Positions 1-6,243 are shown, counted from the stretch's first letter. The stretch is 6,547 nt of DNA from Desulfomicrobiaceae bacterium (GCA_003530935.1 DPEO01000115.1:1953-8499); one strand, 5' to 3'. The notes: generated by a model from the sequence alone, not told the origin. Numbers and translations are program-made.

Positions 1-210
1 ATGCTCGCCGTGGGCGAGATGACGGGCAAGCTCGATGAGCAGGCGCAGTACGTGGCGGAGCTCTACCGGCAAAAGCTGGCGGGCCTGGTGGAGGTGCTCT
101 CCAAGACCTTGGAGCCCATGATTATGATTTTCCTCGGCGGCATGTTTGCCCTGATCATGGTGGGGCTGCTCATGCCGGTGTACGAACTGGTGACCAAATT
201 GGGGGCATGA
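1..210 (+). CDS. Type II secretion / type IV pilus inner-membrane platform protein (GspF/PilC/MshG family), C-terminal 69 residues
   Basis: This is the C-terminal end of the polytopic platform protein that organises the inner-membrane base of type IV pili and type II secretion systems and contacts the assembly ATPase. The visible residues begin with MLAVGEMTGKLDEQ, which matches the conserved family segment (V-G-E-x-[ST]-G-[KR]-L-[DE]) of the second cytoplasmic GspF domain. A helical stretch follows, then a final membrane segment at about residues 39-62 (PMIMIFLGGMFALIMVGLLM), and the protein ends a few residues later, as is typical. The ATG at base 1 is probably an internal Met, because full-length members have about 400 residues and the start must lie upstream of the window. 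The stop overlaps the next gene's start (ATGA at 207-210). In an MSHA-like locus this would be MshG. The family call is firm, but choosing the MshG over the PilC subfamily rests on context. Confidence 0.93.
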   Translation: MLAVGEMTGKLDEQAQYVAELYRQKLAGLVEVLSKTLEPMIMIFLGGMFALIMVGLLMPVYELVTKLGA

Positions 211-656
211 TGCGCATGGGGCTGTGGGCCGCCGTGGCCCTGATGGTTGTGGCCGCAGGGGCCGTGTTCTGTGGCCGGGCCTTTGAAGCGGCCATGGTGG
301 AAGGCGCACGCGCCGCGGCCTTGGAGCGGGAAAACGCCATGCTGGCCGAGGGGATTTCCCAACTGCGCCAGCAACGCGCCGAGGTGCAGGCCTGGCAGGA
401 GCTCCTTGCCTGCGCCCCGCGCCTGCGCCCGGAAGCCCTGCGCCGCTATCCCATCCTCGTGGACCGGGAGACCAGTTGGGAAGAGACCGCGGCAGTACTG
501 CTCATCGTCTCCAACGCCCATCCCCGGCCCGGGGGCTACCGCTTCCAGCCCGAGCGCTTCTCCATCACCCGTGTGGAAGAAGACGAGGCCAACGCCACCG
601 AGCGCTACCAACTGCAGCTTACCGGCCAATTCCTGAGCCTGGAGCCAACGCCATGA
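207..656 (+). CDS. Small bitopic pilus-assembly protein, PilO/GspM/MshJ-like
   Basis: This 149-residue protein has the architecture of the PilO/GspM/MshJ inner-membrane alignment proteins. It has a very short cytoplasmic N-terminus, one membrane helix (about residues 5-22), a charged Ala/Glu/Gln-rich coiled-coil stretch (about 31-66) and a small C-terminal alpha/beta domain (about 90-149) ending in the strand YQLQLTGQF. By analogy it would pair with the PilN-like domain of the next gene in the periplasm. Sequence similarity to PilO is too weak to judge by eye, so the call rests on architecture and position between the platform protein and the PilM/N-like protein. The start at 207 overlaps the upstream stop. 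Met codons at 210 and 216 are alternatives, and a G-run at 201-205 could serve as ribosome binding site for the second or third. The end overlaps the next start (ATGA at 653). It could instead be a clade-specific accessory protein. Confidence 0.72.
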   Translation: MMRMGLWAAVALMVVAAGAVFCGRAFEAAMVEGARAAALERENAMLAEGISQLRQQRAEVQAWQELLACAPRLRPEALRRYPILVDRETSWEETAAVLLIVSNAHPRPGGYRFQPERFSITRVEEDEANATERYQLQLTGQFLSLEPTP

Positions 657-2485
657 CCCAGGACCCCAAGTCCCGCCCCGACGCCGTCCCAGAGCCGCCC
701 ACCACAGACGCGGCCCCGCTGGACGACGATTTCCTCTCGCCGGAGCACGTGCTCGCCAATATGCCGCATGTCCCGGAGCCTGCCCCGGAGGCACCCGCAG
801 ACTCCACACCAGGGCCTGCCGCAGAAAACGCGGCGCATCCGGCCGATCTCCCCCCCAGCGAAGACCTGGTGGAACTCCCCTCCACCTGGGAGGTGGAGGA
901 ACTCCCGGAAATTCCCGCCGAAGCGCTCACCCCCCCGCCGGCATGGAGCGCGCCGCAGCCCCCGGCAGAGGCCGTCTCCCCGCCAACGCCCTCGGCGGCA
1001 GCCCCCCCCGAAACGCCGCCCACCGAGGCCGCACCCCCGGATGCGCCTGCGACGCCCCCGAGCGCCCCGCAAGAGAAGCCCGCCGCACCGCCTGCGGACA
1101 CGCCACCCGCACCGCCCGAGGCCCCGCCTGCGCCGTCAAGCGCGCCCGACCCCACCTCCACGGACGCGCCCCTGGCGCAAATCCCCGTGGCCCCGGCACC
1201 GGCCACGGAAGTGGTGCTGGACTGCAGCGCCGGTCGTATGCTCCTGGCCCGCGGCGAAATCACGCTGCTTGATGAAAAGGACGGCCTGGAGCGTTTCCGC
1301 CTCTGGGTGGCCGATACCCGCGACACCCTGGGGCCGGGCGCGGTGCGCGTGGACGCCCCGCCCAAGTACGCCCCGCTCCTTGCCCGCCGCCTGCTTGCCC
1401 GCGGCGGGGAGTTGGACGACACCACGACGCTCCTTCCCCTTTCCCGCAAGCGTCTGGGGCCCAACCACACCCTGCTGGGCTTTCACCTCATGACCTCGGC
1501 GGAAACGGCGCGCCTAGGGCACCTGCACGCCAAGTCCCGCCACGGCCTGCTCCTTCACGACGCCAGCTCCCTGCTTTTCGGCATCCTGCGCGGCGAGCGC
1601 GACACCGTGGCAGGATTTCTCCAGTTTCCCGGCAGCATCACCGCCCTGGTGGTGCGCCAAGGCCACGTGCTCTGGGGCCGGCGGCAAATGCTCGCCGAAG
1701 ACCACGGCCCGGCCTGGGCGAGCGCCGTGCGCGCCCTGCAGGCGGACATCACCTTTGCGGGCAAGGAAAACGGCTTCGAGGTGGACCAGACCCTCTGGGT
1801 GGCCGGGCTCACCCCCACCCGCGACCTTCCCCTGGAAGACGCCCGCGCCCTGCCGGTGTGCGCCCTGCGCACCGAAACAGGCACGCGGTATTCCGCCCTG
1901 CCCCTGGCGCACGTGCACCACGGCGCAAGCCTCACCTCCCCCACGGAGCGTCTGGCCGCGGCCCTGCGCCCCTGGGAGCCCCTGGCCTGGGCCATGGTGC
2001 TGCTTTTGGGCCTTTTCTTGACGGCAGGCGGGCTGTGGCTCCACTCCACGGCAGCGGACCTTGCGCAGCAGGCCGAGCGTCTTGCCGCCCGCAAGGCGGA
2101 GCTGTTGCGGGATTTGGCCCAAGTGCAGCAGGAGACCGCCTTTTCCGCCGAGCACGCGGCCCTGGCCCAGGGCGTACATGCCACCGCCCAGGCCGTGCTC
2201 CAGGCCGAAGCCGCGCCCCCTGTGGCCGCGCTGTGGAACGAACTTGCCCGTCTCAAGCCCGAATCCTGCCGGCTCCTCACCCTGGAGATGCGCTATGAAC
2301 CCTGGAGCGTGCAGCTGCAGCTTACCGGCGGCATCGAGCTTCCCATGACCCAGGCCCAGGCGGTCTTCGACGCCTTCCAACGGGATCTTGCCGCCGCAGA
2401 CTACACGGTGGCCGCGGCGGATCTCCATTTCGACATGGACGGCAACGCCTTCACCATGACCCTGCACCGAAACTTCGGGAAATAG
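653..2485 (+). CDS. PilM/PilN-type fusion (MshI/GspL-like) with a long Pro/Ala-rich N-terminal region
   Basis: The start at 653 gives 610 residues. It overlaps the upstream stop by ATGA, and a GGAG at 641-644 lies 8 bases upstream. The open frame extends further upstream, but there it lies inside the previous gene. Residues 1 to about 185 are Pro/Ala/Glu-rich and probably disordered. Residues about 185-435 look like a degenerate actin-fold PilM/GspL cytoplasmic domain: the hairpin GSITALVVRQGHVLWGRR (327-344) resembles the family's repeated strand-turn-strand, but I see no clear nucleotide-binding motif. A membrane helix spans about 444-463. A coiled coil (about 466-522) leads into a PilN-type periplasmic domain (524-610) with the typical opening VAALWNELARLKP and a QLQLTG strand. 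The likely role is to link the cytoplasmic ATPase and platform to the periplasmic PilO-like partner. In canonical MSHA and T2SS loci the equivalent gene (mshI, gspL) comes before mshJ/gspM, so the order here is reversed. The PilN half is well supported; the PilM half is tentative. Confidence 0.8.
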   Translation: MTQDPKSRPDAVPEPPTTDAAPLDDDFLSPEHVLANMPHVPEPAPEAPADSTPGPAAENAAHPADLPPSEDLVELPSTWEVEELPEIPAEALTPPPAWSAPQPPAEAVSPPTPSAAAPPETPPTEAAPPDAPATPPSAPQEKPAAPPADTPPAPPEAPPAPSSAPDPTSTDAPLAQIPVAPAPATEVVLDCSAGRMLLARGEITLLDEKDGLERFRLWVADTRDTLGPGAVRVDAPPKYAPLLARRLLARGGELDDTTTLLPLSRKRLGPNHTLLGFHLMTSAETARLGHLHAKSRHGLLLHDASSLLFGILRGERDTVAGFLQFPGSITALVVRQGHVLWGRRQMLAEDHGPAWASAVRALQADITFAGKENGFEVDQTLWVAGLTPTRDLPLEDARALPVCALRTETGTRYSALPLAHVHHGASLTSPTERLAAALRPWEPLAWAMVLLLGLFLTAGGLWLHSTAADLAQQAERLAARKAELLRDLAQVQQETAFSAEHAALAQGVHATAQAVLQAEAAPPVAALWNELARLKPESCRLLTLEMRYEPWSVQLQLTGGIELPMTQAQAVFDAFQRDLAAADYTVAAADLHFDMDGNAFTMTLHRNFGK

Positions 2486-2487
2486 CC

Positions 2488-3120
2488 ATGCACCCGTACC
2501 TGCGCGCCGTACTGATCCGATATGCCCTGATGGGGGCCGCTTTCGCAGCCCTGGGAGGGGCGGCATACCTGTACGTGCCCGGGGTCCAGGAACAGGTGGC
2601 CCGCCACGTCCCCGAAGTGCCGGACATGACGCCCCCCACGCTGCCGGACCCCGCCTGGCGCAGCACCATCACCGCGGCCCTGGAGGCCCTGGACAGAGGC
2701 CCCACCCAGGCGGCCATCGCCTCCCTGGAGACGTCGGTCATTTCCCAGCGCACCACCACGGGCCGCACCGCCACGCGGCTCACCCTCATCGTGCCCCAAG
2801 GGGCCGAGCGCCTGGCCCTCATCGACGGCCGGGTGTTCCGGGTGGGCGACAGGCTCCCGGACGGCCGCCGGGTGCACGCCATCTCGTCCCAGGGGGTGCT
2901 GCTCGAGGCCGCCGGCGCCCTGGAGATGGTGCCGTGGATCCCGCCGCTTGCCGTGCGCTTGGAGCGGGCATCCCAAGAGCCCCCGGCCTTTGCCAACGCC
3001 ACCCTGGAGACCCCGGCCCAGGCAGCCAATGCCTCGGCCGCTTCGGGGGGACAATCCATCAACGCCGATCAAGCCATCCTGCTCCTTCGCCAATTGGAGG
3101 CCCTCAAGCATGCGCGTTAG
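2488..3120 (+). CDS. MshK/GspB/GspC-type periplasmic coupling protein
   Basis: This 210-residue bitopic protein has a short basic N-terminus, a membrane helix (about residues 13-30), a Pro-containing linker, a helical region (about 56-88) and a small beta domain (about 95-159). The core of that domain, RLALIDGRVFRVGDRLPDGR (108-127), followed by VHAISSQGVLLE, is the 'xINGxxyxeGDxl-dGxxVxxIxxxGVxL' pattern shared by MshK, GspB and the homology region of GspC. In those families this domain sits in the periplasm and helps connect the inner-membrane platform to the secretin. An Ala/Ser-rich linker and a terminal helix (about 192-210) follow. The start at 2488 lies two bases after the upstream stop, with only a weak GGGAAA ribosome binding site, which suggests translational coupling. 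The gene overlaps the secretin gene by 11 bases, which supports a secretin partner role. PilP is the functional analogue in other pili. Confidence 0.75.
   Translation: MHPYLRAVLIRYALMGAAFAALGGAAYLYVPGVQEQVARHVPEVPDMTPPTLPDPAWRSTITAALEALDRGPTQAAIASLETSVISQRTTTGRTATRLTLIVPQGAERLALIDGRVFRVGDRLPDGRRVHAISSQGVLLEAAGALEMVPWIPPLAVRLERASQEPPAFANATLETPAQAANASAASGGQSINADQAILLLRQLEALKHAR
3096..3100 (+). promoter_or_regulatory. Ribosome binding site that sets the secretin start
   Basis: A GGAGG lies 9 bases before the ATG at 3110, inside the end of the upstream coding region. It favours 3110 as the start over earlier in-frame ATGs such as 2948. The 3110 start also produces a clean lipoprotein signal peptide. 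Confidence 0.7.
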
Positions 3121-4675
3121 TCTCGCCTTTCTCCTCGTCCTTCTTGCCGCCTGCGCCCCGCCTCTGGCCCGCAACACCCTGGAGCCTGGGTCCGGATACC
3201 GCCAACTCCAAGAAGCCCTGGCCGACGAACAGCGCCAGACCCACGCCGCGCGCCAAAGCGAGATCCAGAACCTCGAAGCCCAGGCCCCGGCCCAGGCCCC
3301 GGCGTTGGAGATCGCCCCGCCCCGCTACAATCCCCTGGAAGAGACGCGTATCACCATCTCCGTGCGCTCCGAGCCCCTGGCCGACGTGCTCTACGTGGTG
3401 GTGCGCAACGCCGGCATGGACCTGGTCATCGACCCGGCCCTCAGCCTCGACAACCGCGTGACCATCAGCTTCGAGAACGCCATCAGCCAGCAGGTGGTGG
3501 AGAGCCTCCTGGGCGCCTTTGACGTGCATTGGGAGGTGCGCGGCAATACCCTGGTGGTGCAGCGCTTCACCGAACGCGTCTTCCAACTGGAGTTCATGAA
3601 CACCCGCGCCGGCGTGGACATCGCCACCGGAGGCGACATCTTCGGCTCCGCCAGCGCCGACACCACCACCTCCAATCTGCGCTCGGCCTTCCAGGTGGAA
3701 TCCTCCCTCAACAAGGGCGCGGAGGAAGGCTCCCTCTACGGACAACTGGCCGCCAACCTGCGCACCCTGCTCGCCGGCCCGGAAGGGGCCATGGGGACCT
3801 TCACCCTGGACCCGGTGGCCGGGACCCTCTACGTGCAGACCACGCCGCGCCGCATGGAGGCCGTGGCCCGCCTCATCGAACGCCTGGATCGCAAGCTCAG
3901 CCGCCAAGTGGTCATCGACGCCCAGATCCTCGAAGTCACTCTCTCCGAAGGCTTCAACCTGGGCGTGGACTGGAATTTCGTCCAACGCCGGGTGTTCGGA
4001 GAGCGGGTCTTCGAAATCGGCCTGGGTTCTTCCAACGGCACCGGACAGATGCAAACGGGCTACGCCAACGTGGGCGGGCCCATCGTGTTTCCCTCCTCGC
4101 TCGCGCCCACCTCGGACGATTCCTACGACTTCATCCTCAACACCACGGTGGATGCGCTCAAAACCTTCGGCGGGGTGAAGATCATCTCCAACCCCCACGT
4201 GCGCGCCCGCCATGGCCTGCCGGCCCTGGTGACCTCGGGCACCACCATGAACTACATCCGCGAGCTCACCAGGGAGAGCGACGACAACGGAGTCACCATC
4301 AGCACCGAGACCGCCTCGGCCTTCGAGGGGGTGATGCTCGGAGTGGTGCCGTTTTTGCGCGACGACGGCAGCGTGGATCTGGAGATCTTTCCCATCACCA
4401 GCAAGGTGGATCTCTCCAACAAGGCCACCTTCGTGGACCAATCGGAAGTGACCCTGCCCAAGGTGGACGTACGTAACGTGAGCACCAATGTGCGGGCCCG
4501 AAACGGCGACACCATCATCCTCGGCGGGCTCATCTTCCGCGACTCAAGCAAAGGCGACCGCGGGGTGCCCGCCCTGGCCGAAGTCCCCGGCCTGGGCTGG
4601 CTCTTTGGCCGCCGCGCCGACAGCGAGACCACCCGCGAGCTCGTGGTGGTCATGCACATCCGGGTAGCCCCATGA
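3110..4675 (+). CDS. Outer-membrane lipoprotein secretin (MshL/PilQ/GspD family)
   Basis: This 521-residue secretin forms the outer-membrane channel through which the pilus, or a secreted substrate, passes. The N-terminus MRVSLAFLLVLLAAC is a lipoprotein signal peptide with an LAAC lipobox and lipidated Cys15, as in MshL. A Gln/Ala linker follows, then an STN/N0-type domain (about residues 79-150), an N1-like domain (about 155-260) and the secretin barrel domain (about 265-521). The barrel starts with VVIDAQILEVTLSEGFNLGV (267-286) and ends with the diagnostic VPALAEVPGLGWLFG (486-500), close to the C-terminus. The length is near that of MshL (about 550) and shorter than GspD or PilQ with several N domains. 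A strong GGAGG precedes the start, which overlaps the previous gene by 11 bases, and the stop overlaps the next start (ATGA at 4672). Lipidation suggests Lol-dependent targeting with little need for a separate pilotin. The family is certain; MshL rather than another secretin subfamily follows from context. Confidence 0.95.
   Translation: MRVSLAFLLVLLAACAPPLARNTLEPGSGYRQLQEALADEQRQTHAARQSEIQNLEAQAPAQAPALEIAPPRYNPLEETRITISVRSEPLADVLYVVVRNAGMDLVIDPALSLDNRVTISFENAISQQVVESLLGAFDVHWEVRGNTLVVQRFTERVFQLEFMNTRAGVDIATGGDIFGSASADTTTSNLRSAFQVESSLNKGAEEGSLYGQLAANLRTLLAGPEGAMGTFTLDPVAGTLYVQTTPRRMEAVARLIERLDRKLSRQVVIDAQILEVTLSEGFNLGVDWNFVQRRVFGERVFEIGLGSSNGTGQMQTGYANVGGPIVFPSSLAPTSDDSYDFILNTTVDALKTFGGVKIISNPHVRARHGLPALVTSGTTMNYIRELTRESDDNGVTISTETASAFEGVMLGVVPFLRDDGSVDLEIFPITSKVDLSNKATFVDQSEVTLPKVDVRNVSTNVRARNGDTIILGGLIFRDSSKGDRGVPALAEVPGLGWLFGRRADSETTRELVVVMHIRVAP
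3278..3301 (+). repeat. Perfect 12-bp tandem duplication in the secretin linker
   Basis: GCCCAGGCCCCG occurs twice in immediate succession and encodes AQAP-AQAP in the linker between the lipidated N-terminus and the first periplasmic domain. The unit is in frame, so slippage would change only linker length. Confidence 0.8.
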
Positions 4676-5469
4676 GCCTCATCTACGAAAGCCTCAAGAA
4701 AAACGCCGCCGCGCCCCAGCCACCGCCGCCGGCCCCGGTGCACACCCCCCGGCGGCTCGTGCCCCTGCGGGTCGTGCGCCGCATCGCCGTGGGCGTGAGT
4801 ATCCTTGCCGCCTGCGTGGGGGCGGGCTGGGCGTTGGTCCACTGGGTGCAGGGCGAGGTGGAACGCCTGGGGCCACGGCTCCAGGCCACACGGACCATAG
4901 AACCGGCCCCGGCGCCGCCCACAGCGCCCACGCAGGCGCCACCGCCGCCGCCAGCCCAGGAAATCCTCCCCCAGGCCCCGCCACCGCCGCCGCCAGCGCC
5001 GGTACGCACCAAGATCGGCATCGAGGACCTGGCGCGGCCCACCCTGGAGCTGGAGCAGGTCTTCTCCCAACGCGCCCGCCACAACCAGCGCGTGCTCGAG
5101 CTGGAACGGGATTTGGCCGCAGCCTGGGGGGCGCAGGATACGGCGCGGGTGCGCCAGCTCCTGGAAAGCCTGCGCCGCGTGGCCGGCGCCGGCAGCGCGG
5201 TGGTGCGGCGCTGGGAAGGGGTGCTCGCCCTGCGCGCGGGAAATGGGGCGCAGGCCGAGGCCATCTTCCGGGGGCTTGTGGCCGAAGGCCGCGCCGACGC
5301 CACCACTCGGCTCTACCTGGCACAGGCCTTGCTTGCCCAAAACCGCATCCCGGAGGCACGCGAGGAACTCACCCGCCTGGTGGCCCAATATCCGGAAAAC
5401 CGCGCCGCCCGGCGGCTCCTTACCACCCTCGCAAGCCAGGCCCCCCAGTCGCAGGCGGCCCGACCATGA
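4672..5469 (+). CDS. Bitopic Pro-rich TPR protein (MshN-like)
   Basis: This 265-residue protein opens with MSLIYESLKK, similar to the MSxIxxxLxK start of MshN and GspB proteins. It then has a Pro-rich basic cytoplasmic segment, one membrane helix (about residues 37-56), a second Pro-rich stretch with long proline runs (about 77-112), a helical region (about 117-178) and TPR-like helical hairpins (about 181-205 and 213-247; for example RLYLAQALLAQNRIPEAREE). TPR domains of this kind scaffold protein contacts, and MshN is placed in the periplasm as a stability or assembly factor for the MSHA pilus. Its place directly after the secretin, with an ATGA overlap, matches mshN position. The mshM ATPase gene that usually separates mshL and mshN is absent here. 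There is no strong Shine-Dalgarno, so translation probably depends on coupling. A generic TPR scaffold is the alternative. Confidence 0.75.
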   Translation: MSLIYESLKKNAAAPQPPPPAPVHTPRRLVPLRVVRRIAVGVSILAACVGAGWALVHWVQGEVERLGPRLQATRTIEPAPAPPTAPTQAPPPPPAQEILPQAPPPPPPAPVRTKIGIEDLARPTLELEQVFSQRARHNQRVLELERDLAAAWGAQDTARVRQLLESLRRVAGAGSAVVRRWEGVLALRAGNGAQAEAIFRGLVAEGRADATTRLYLAQALLAQNRIPEAREELTRLVAQYPENRAARRLLTTLASQAPQSQAARP

Positions 5470-5480
5470 CAATCTGTTGA
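5466..5480 (+). other. ATGA overlap followed by a 4-codon open frame (possible relic start)
   Basis: The TPR gene ends in CCA-TGA, which creates an ATG at 5466 followed by three sense codons and a stop (M-T-I-C-stop). Two other genes of the operon also end in CCA-TGA (651-656 and 4670-4675), and in both the embedded ATG is the real start of the next gene. Here no gene follows in that frame, so this may be a remnant start or simple chance. Confidence 0.35.
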
Positions 5481-5525
5481 CACGGGCGCTCCCTCTTGAC
5501 CGGGAACACGGAGGCGCACTAGGAA
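5477..5525 (+). promoter_or_regulatory. Candidate sigma-70-type promoter region ahead of the pilin gene
   Basis: A perfect -35-like TTGACA (5477-5482) and a second TTGACC (5496-5501) lie 19 bases apart, shortly after the upstream stop. The only -10-like sequence at legal spacing is weak (TAGGAA at 5520-5525, 18 bases after TTGACC, 3 of 6 matches). The first element has no -10 partner at 16-18 bases. The pair could also be a direct-repeat operator. The location suits extra transcription of the pilin relative to the machinery genes, but the evidence is only partial. Confidence 0.3.
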
Positions 5526-5583
5526 ACGGCGAATTTTTGCATCAAAAACCAAACTGCGGGCAACGGACGCGGCTCCCCCATCT

Positions 5584-5621
5584 GGGCGCCACGGGGACGC
5601 GGCCAGGCCCAGTGGCGCACC
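5584..5621 (+). other. GC-rich hairpin in the pilin leader
   Basis: GCGCCAC (5586-5592) pairs exactly with GTGGCGC (5612-5618), and GG (5584-5585) can extend the stem against CC (5620-5621) across one bulged A. The 19-base loop can fold further. No T-run follows, so this is not a standard terminator. It lies about 20 bases before the pilin Shine-Dalgarno and could stabilise the 5' end of the pilin mRNA or mark a processing site. Confidence 0.45.
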
Positions 5622-5640
5622 CGGCGGGAAAACCCACAAC

Positions 5641-5646
5641 GGAGGT
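5641..5646 (+). promoter_or_regulatory. Strong ribosome binding site of the pilin gene
   Basis: GGAGGT lies five bases before the ATG at 5652. It is the strongest ribosome binding site in the window, in keeping with an abundant structural subunit, and it fixes the start that gives a 9-residue pilin leader. Confidence 0.8.
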
Positions 5647-5651
5647 CAAGT

Positions 5652-6239
5652 ATGGACAAGGCAAGAGGACAGCGGGGTTTTACCCTCATCGAAATGGCCA
5701 TTGTGCTGGTGATCATCGGCATCATCCTGGGCGCGGTGCTCAAGGGGCAAGAGCTCATCAACAACGCAAAGGTCAAGCGGCTCTACAACCAGTACCGGGA
5801 AATCCTTGCGGCGACGTACACGTATTACGATAAATACGGCAAGTACCCTGGTGATGACAACACAGCAAGCTCTCGTTGGTCAGCAGTAACCCCTGGCGAC
5901 AGCGATGGTCTTATTGATGGATTCAATCTTGTTTGTACATCGGGTTTAAACACAGAAACCTGTCAAGCGTGGTGGCATATGCGCTTGGCAAACATCATCA
6001 GCGGCCCGACGACTGCTGATGGAACCAGAAATCCGGCGAACATCTATGGCGGCAACATCGGAATAGGGTACACTACGGTACATAACCTTACTGCGATGTA
6101 CATTGGATTTGACAATGTTCCTTATGATGTTTGCCAGGCAATCGATACCCAGTATGACGATGGAGTATATAATACGGGGAGTATCCGTGGAAGAGCACCT
6201 TATACCAACGGAGTATCTGATCTATACTTCAAATTATAA
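5652..6239 (+). CDS. Type IV pilin (MSHA/T2SS-like major subunit candidate)
   Basis: This 195-residue prepilin has the leader MDKARGQRG followed by FTLIEMAIVLVIIGIILGAV. The prepilin peptidase would cut after Gly9, giving Phe at +1 of the mature 186-residue pilin and the conserved Glu at +5. The hydrophobic helix (residues 10-30) anchors the subunit and forms the filament core. The globular part has the features I recall of a pilin-like family often annotated only as 'type II secretion system protein': KYPGDDN (64-70), an acidic GDSDGLIDG loop (82-90), a CQAWWHMRLANIISG helix (104-118), NPANIYGGNIG (127-137) and IDTQYDDGVYNTGSIRG (164-180). There are three cysteines (95, 104, 161). The acidic loop could bind a metal, which is inference. 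The gene is separated from the operon by 182 bases, has its own strong ribosome binding site and ends before a terminator. From about base 5821 its GC content falls to roughly 46% by hand count, far below its neighbours. Confidence 0.93.
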   Translation: MDKARGQRGFTLIEMAIVLVIIGIILGAVLKGQELINNAKVKRLYNQYREILAATYTYYDKYGKYPGDDNTASSRWSAVTPGDSDGLIDGFNLVCTSGLNTETCQAWWHMRLANIISGPTTADGTRNPANIYGGNIGIGYTTVHNLTAMYIGFDNVPYDVCQAIDTQYDDGVYNTGSIRGRAPYTNGVSDLYFKL

Positions 6240-6243
6240 TGGA

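Noticed and set aside
1..3. ATG at the first base as a true start of the GspF-like gene
   Set aside because: The residues that follow are the conserved interior segment of the second GspF domain, so most of the gene must lie upstream of the window.
476..652. Upstream extension of the PilM/N-type frame to an ATG at 476
   Set aside because: It lies wholly inside the preceding gene. The ATG at 653 forms an ATGA overlap with a GGAG 8 bases upstream, consistent with the other junctions.
2948..3109. Upstream extension of the secretin frame to an ATG at 2948
   Set aside because: It lies inside the MshK-like gene. The start at 3110 has a GGAGG and yields a proper lipoprotein signal peptide with Cys15.
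3104..4441. Long open frame on the minus strand (445 codons) opposite the secretin gene, and several similar ones opposite other genes
   Set aside because: High GC with strong third-position bias leaves long antisense frames open. The translation is low-complexity His/Gly-rich with no recognisable domain, while the plus strand encodes a clear secretin.
5527..5541. Sigma-54-like promoter before the pilin (CGGC...TTTGCA)
   Set aside because: The distance is GG-N9-GC, one base short of the strict GG-N10-GC required, and the rest of the -24 element does not match.
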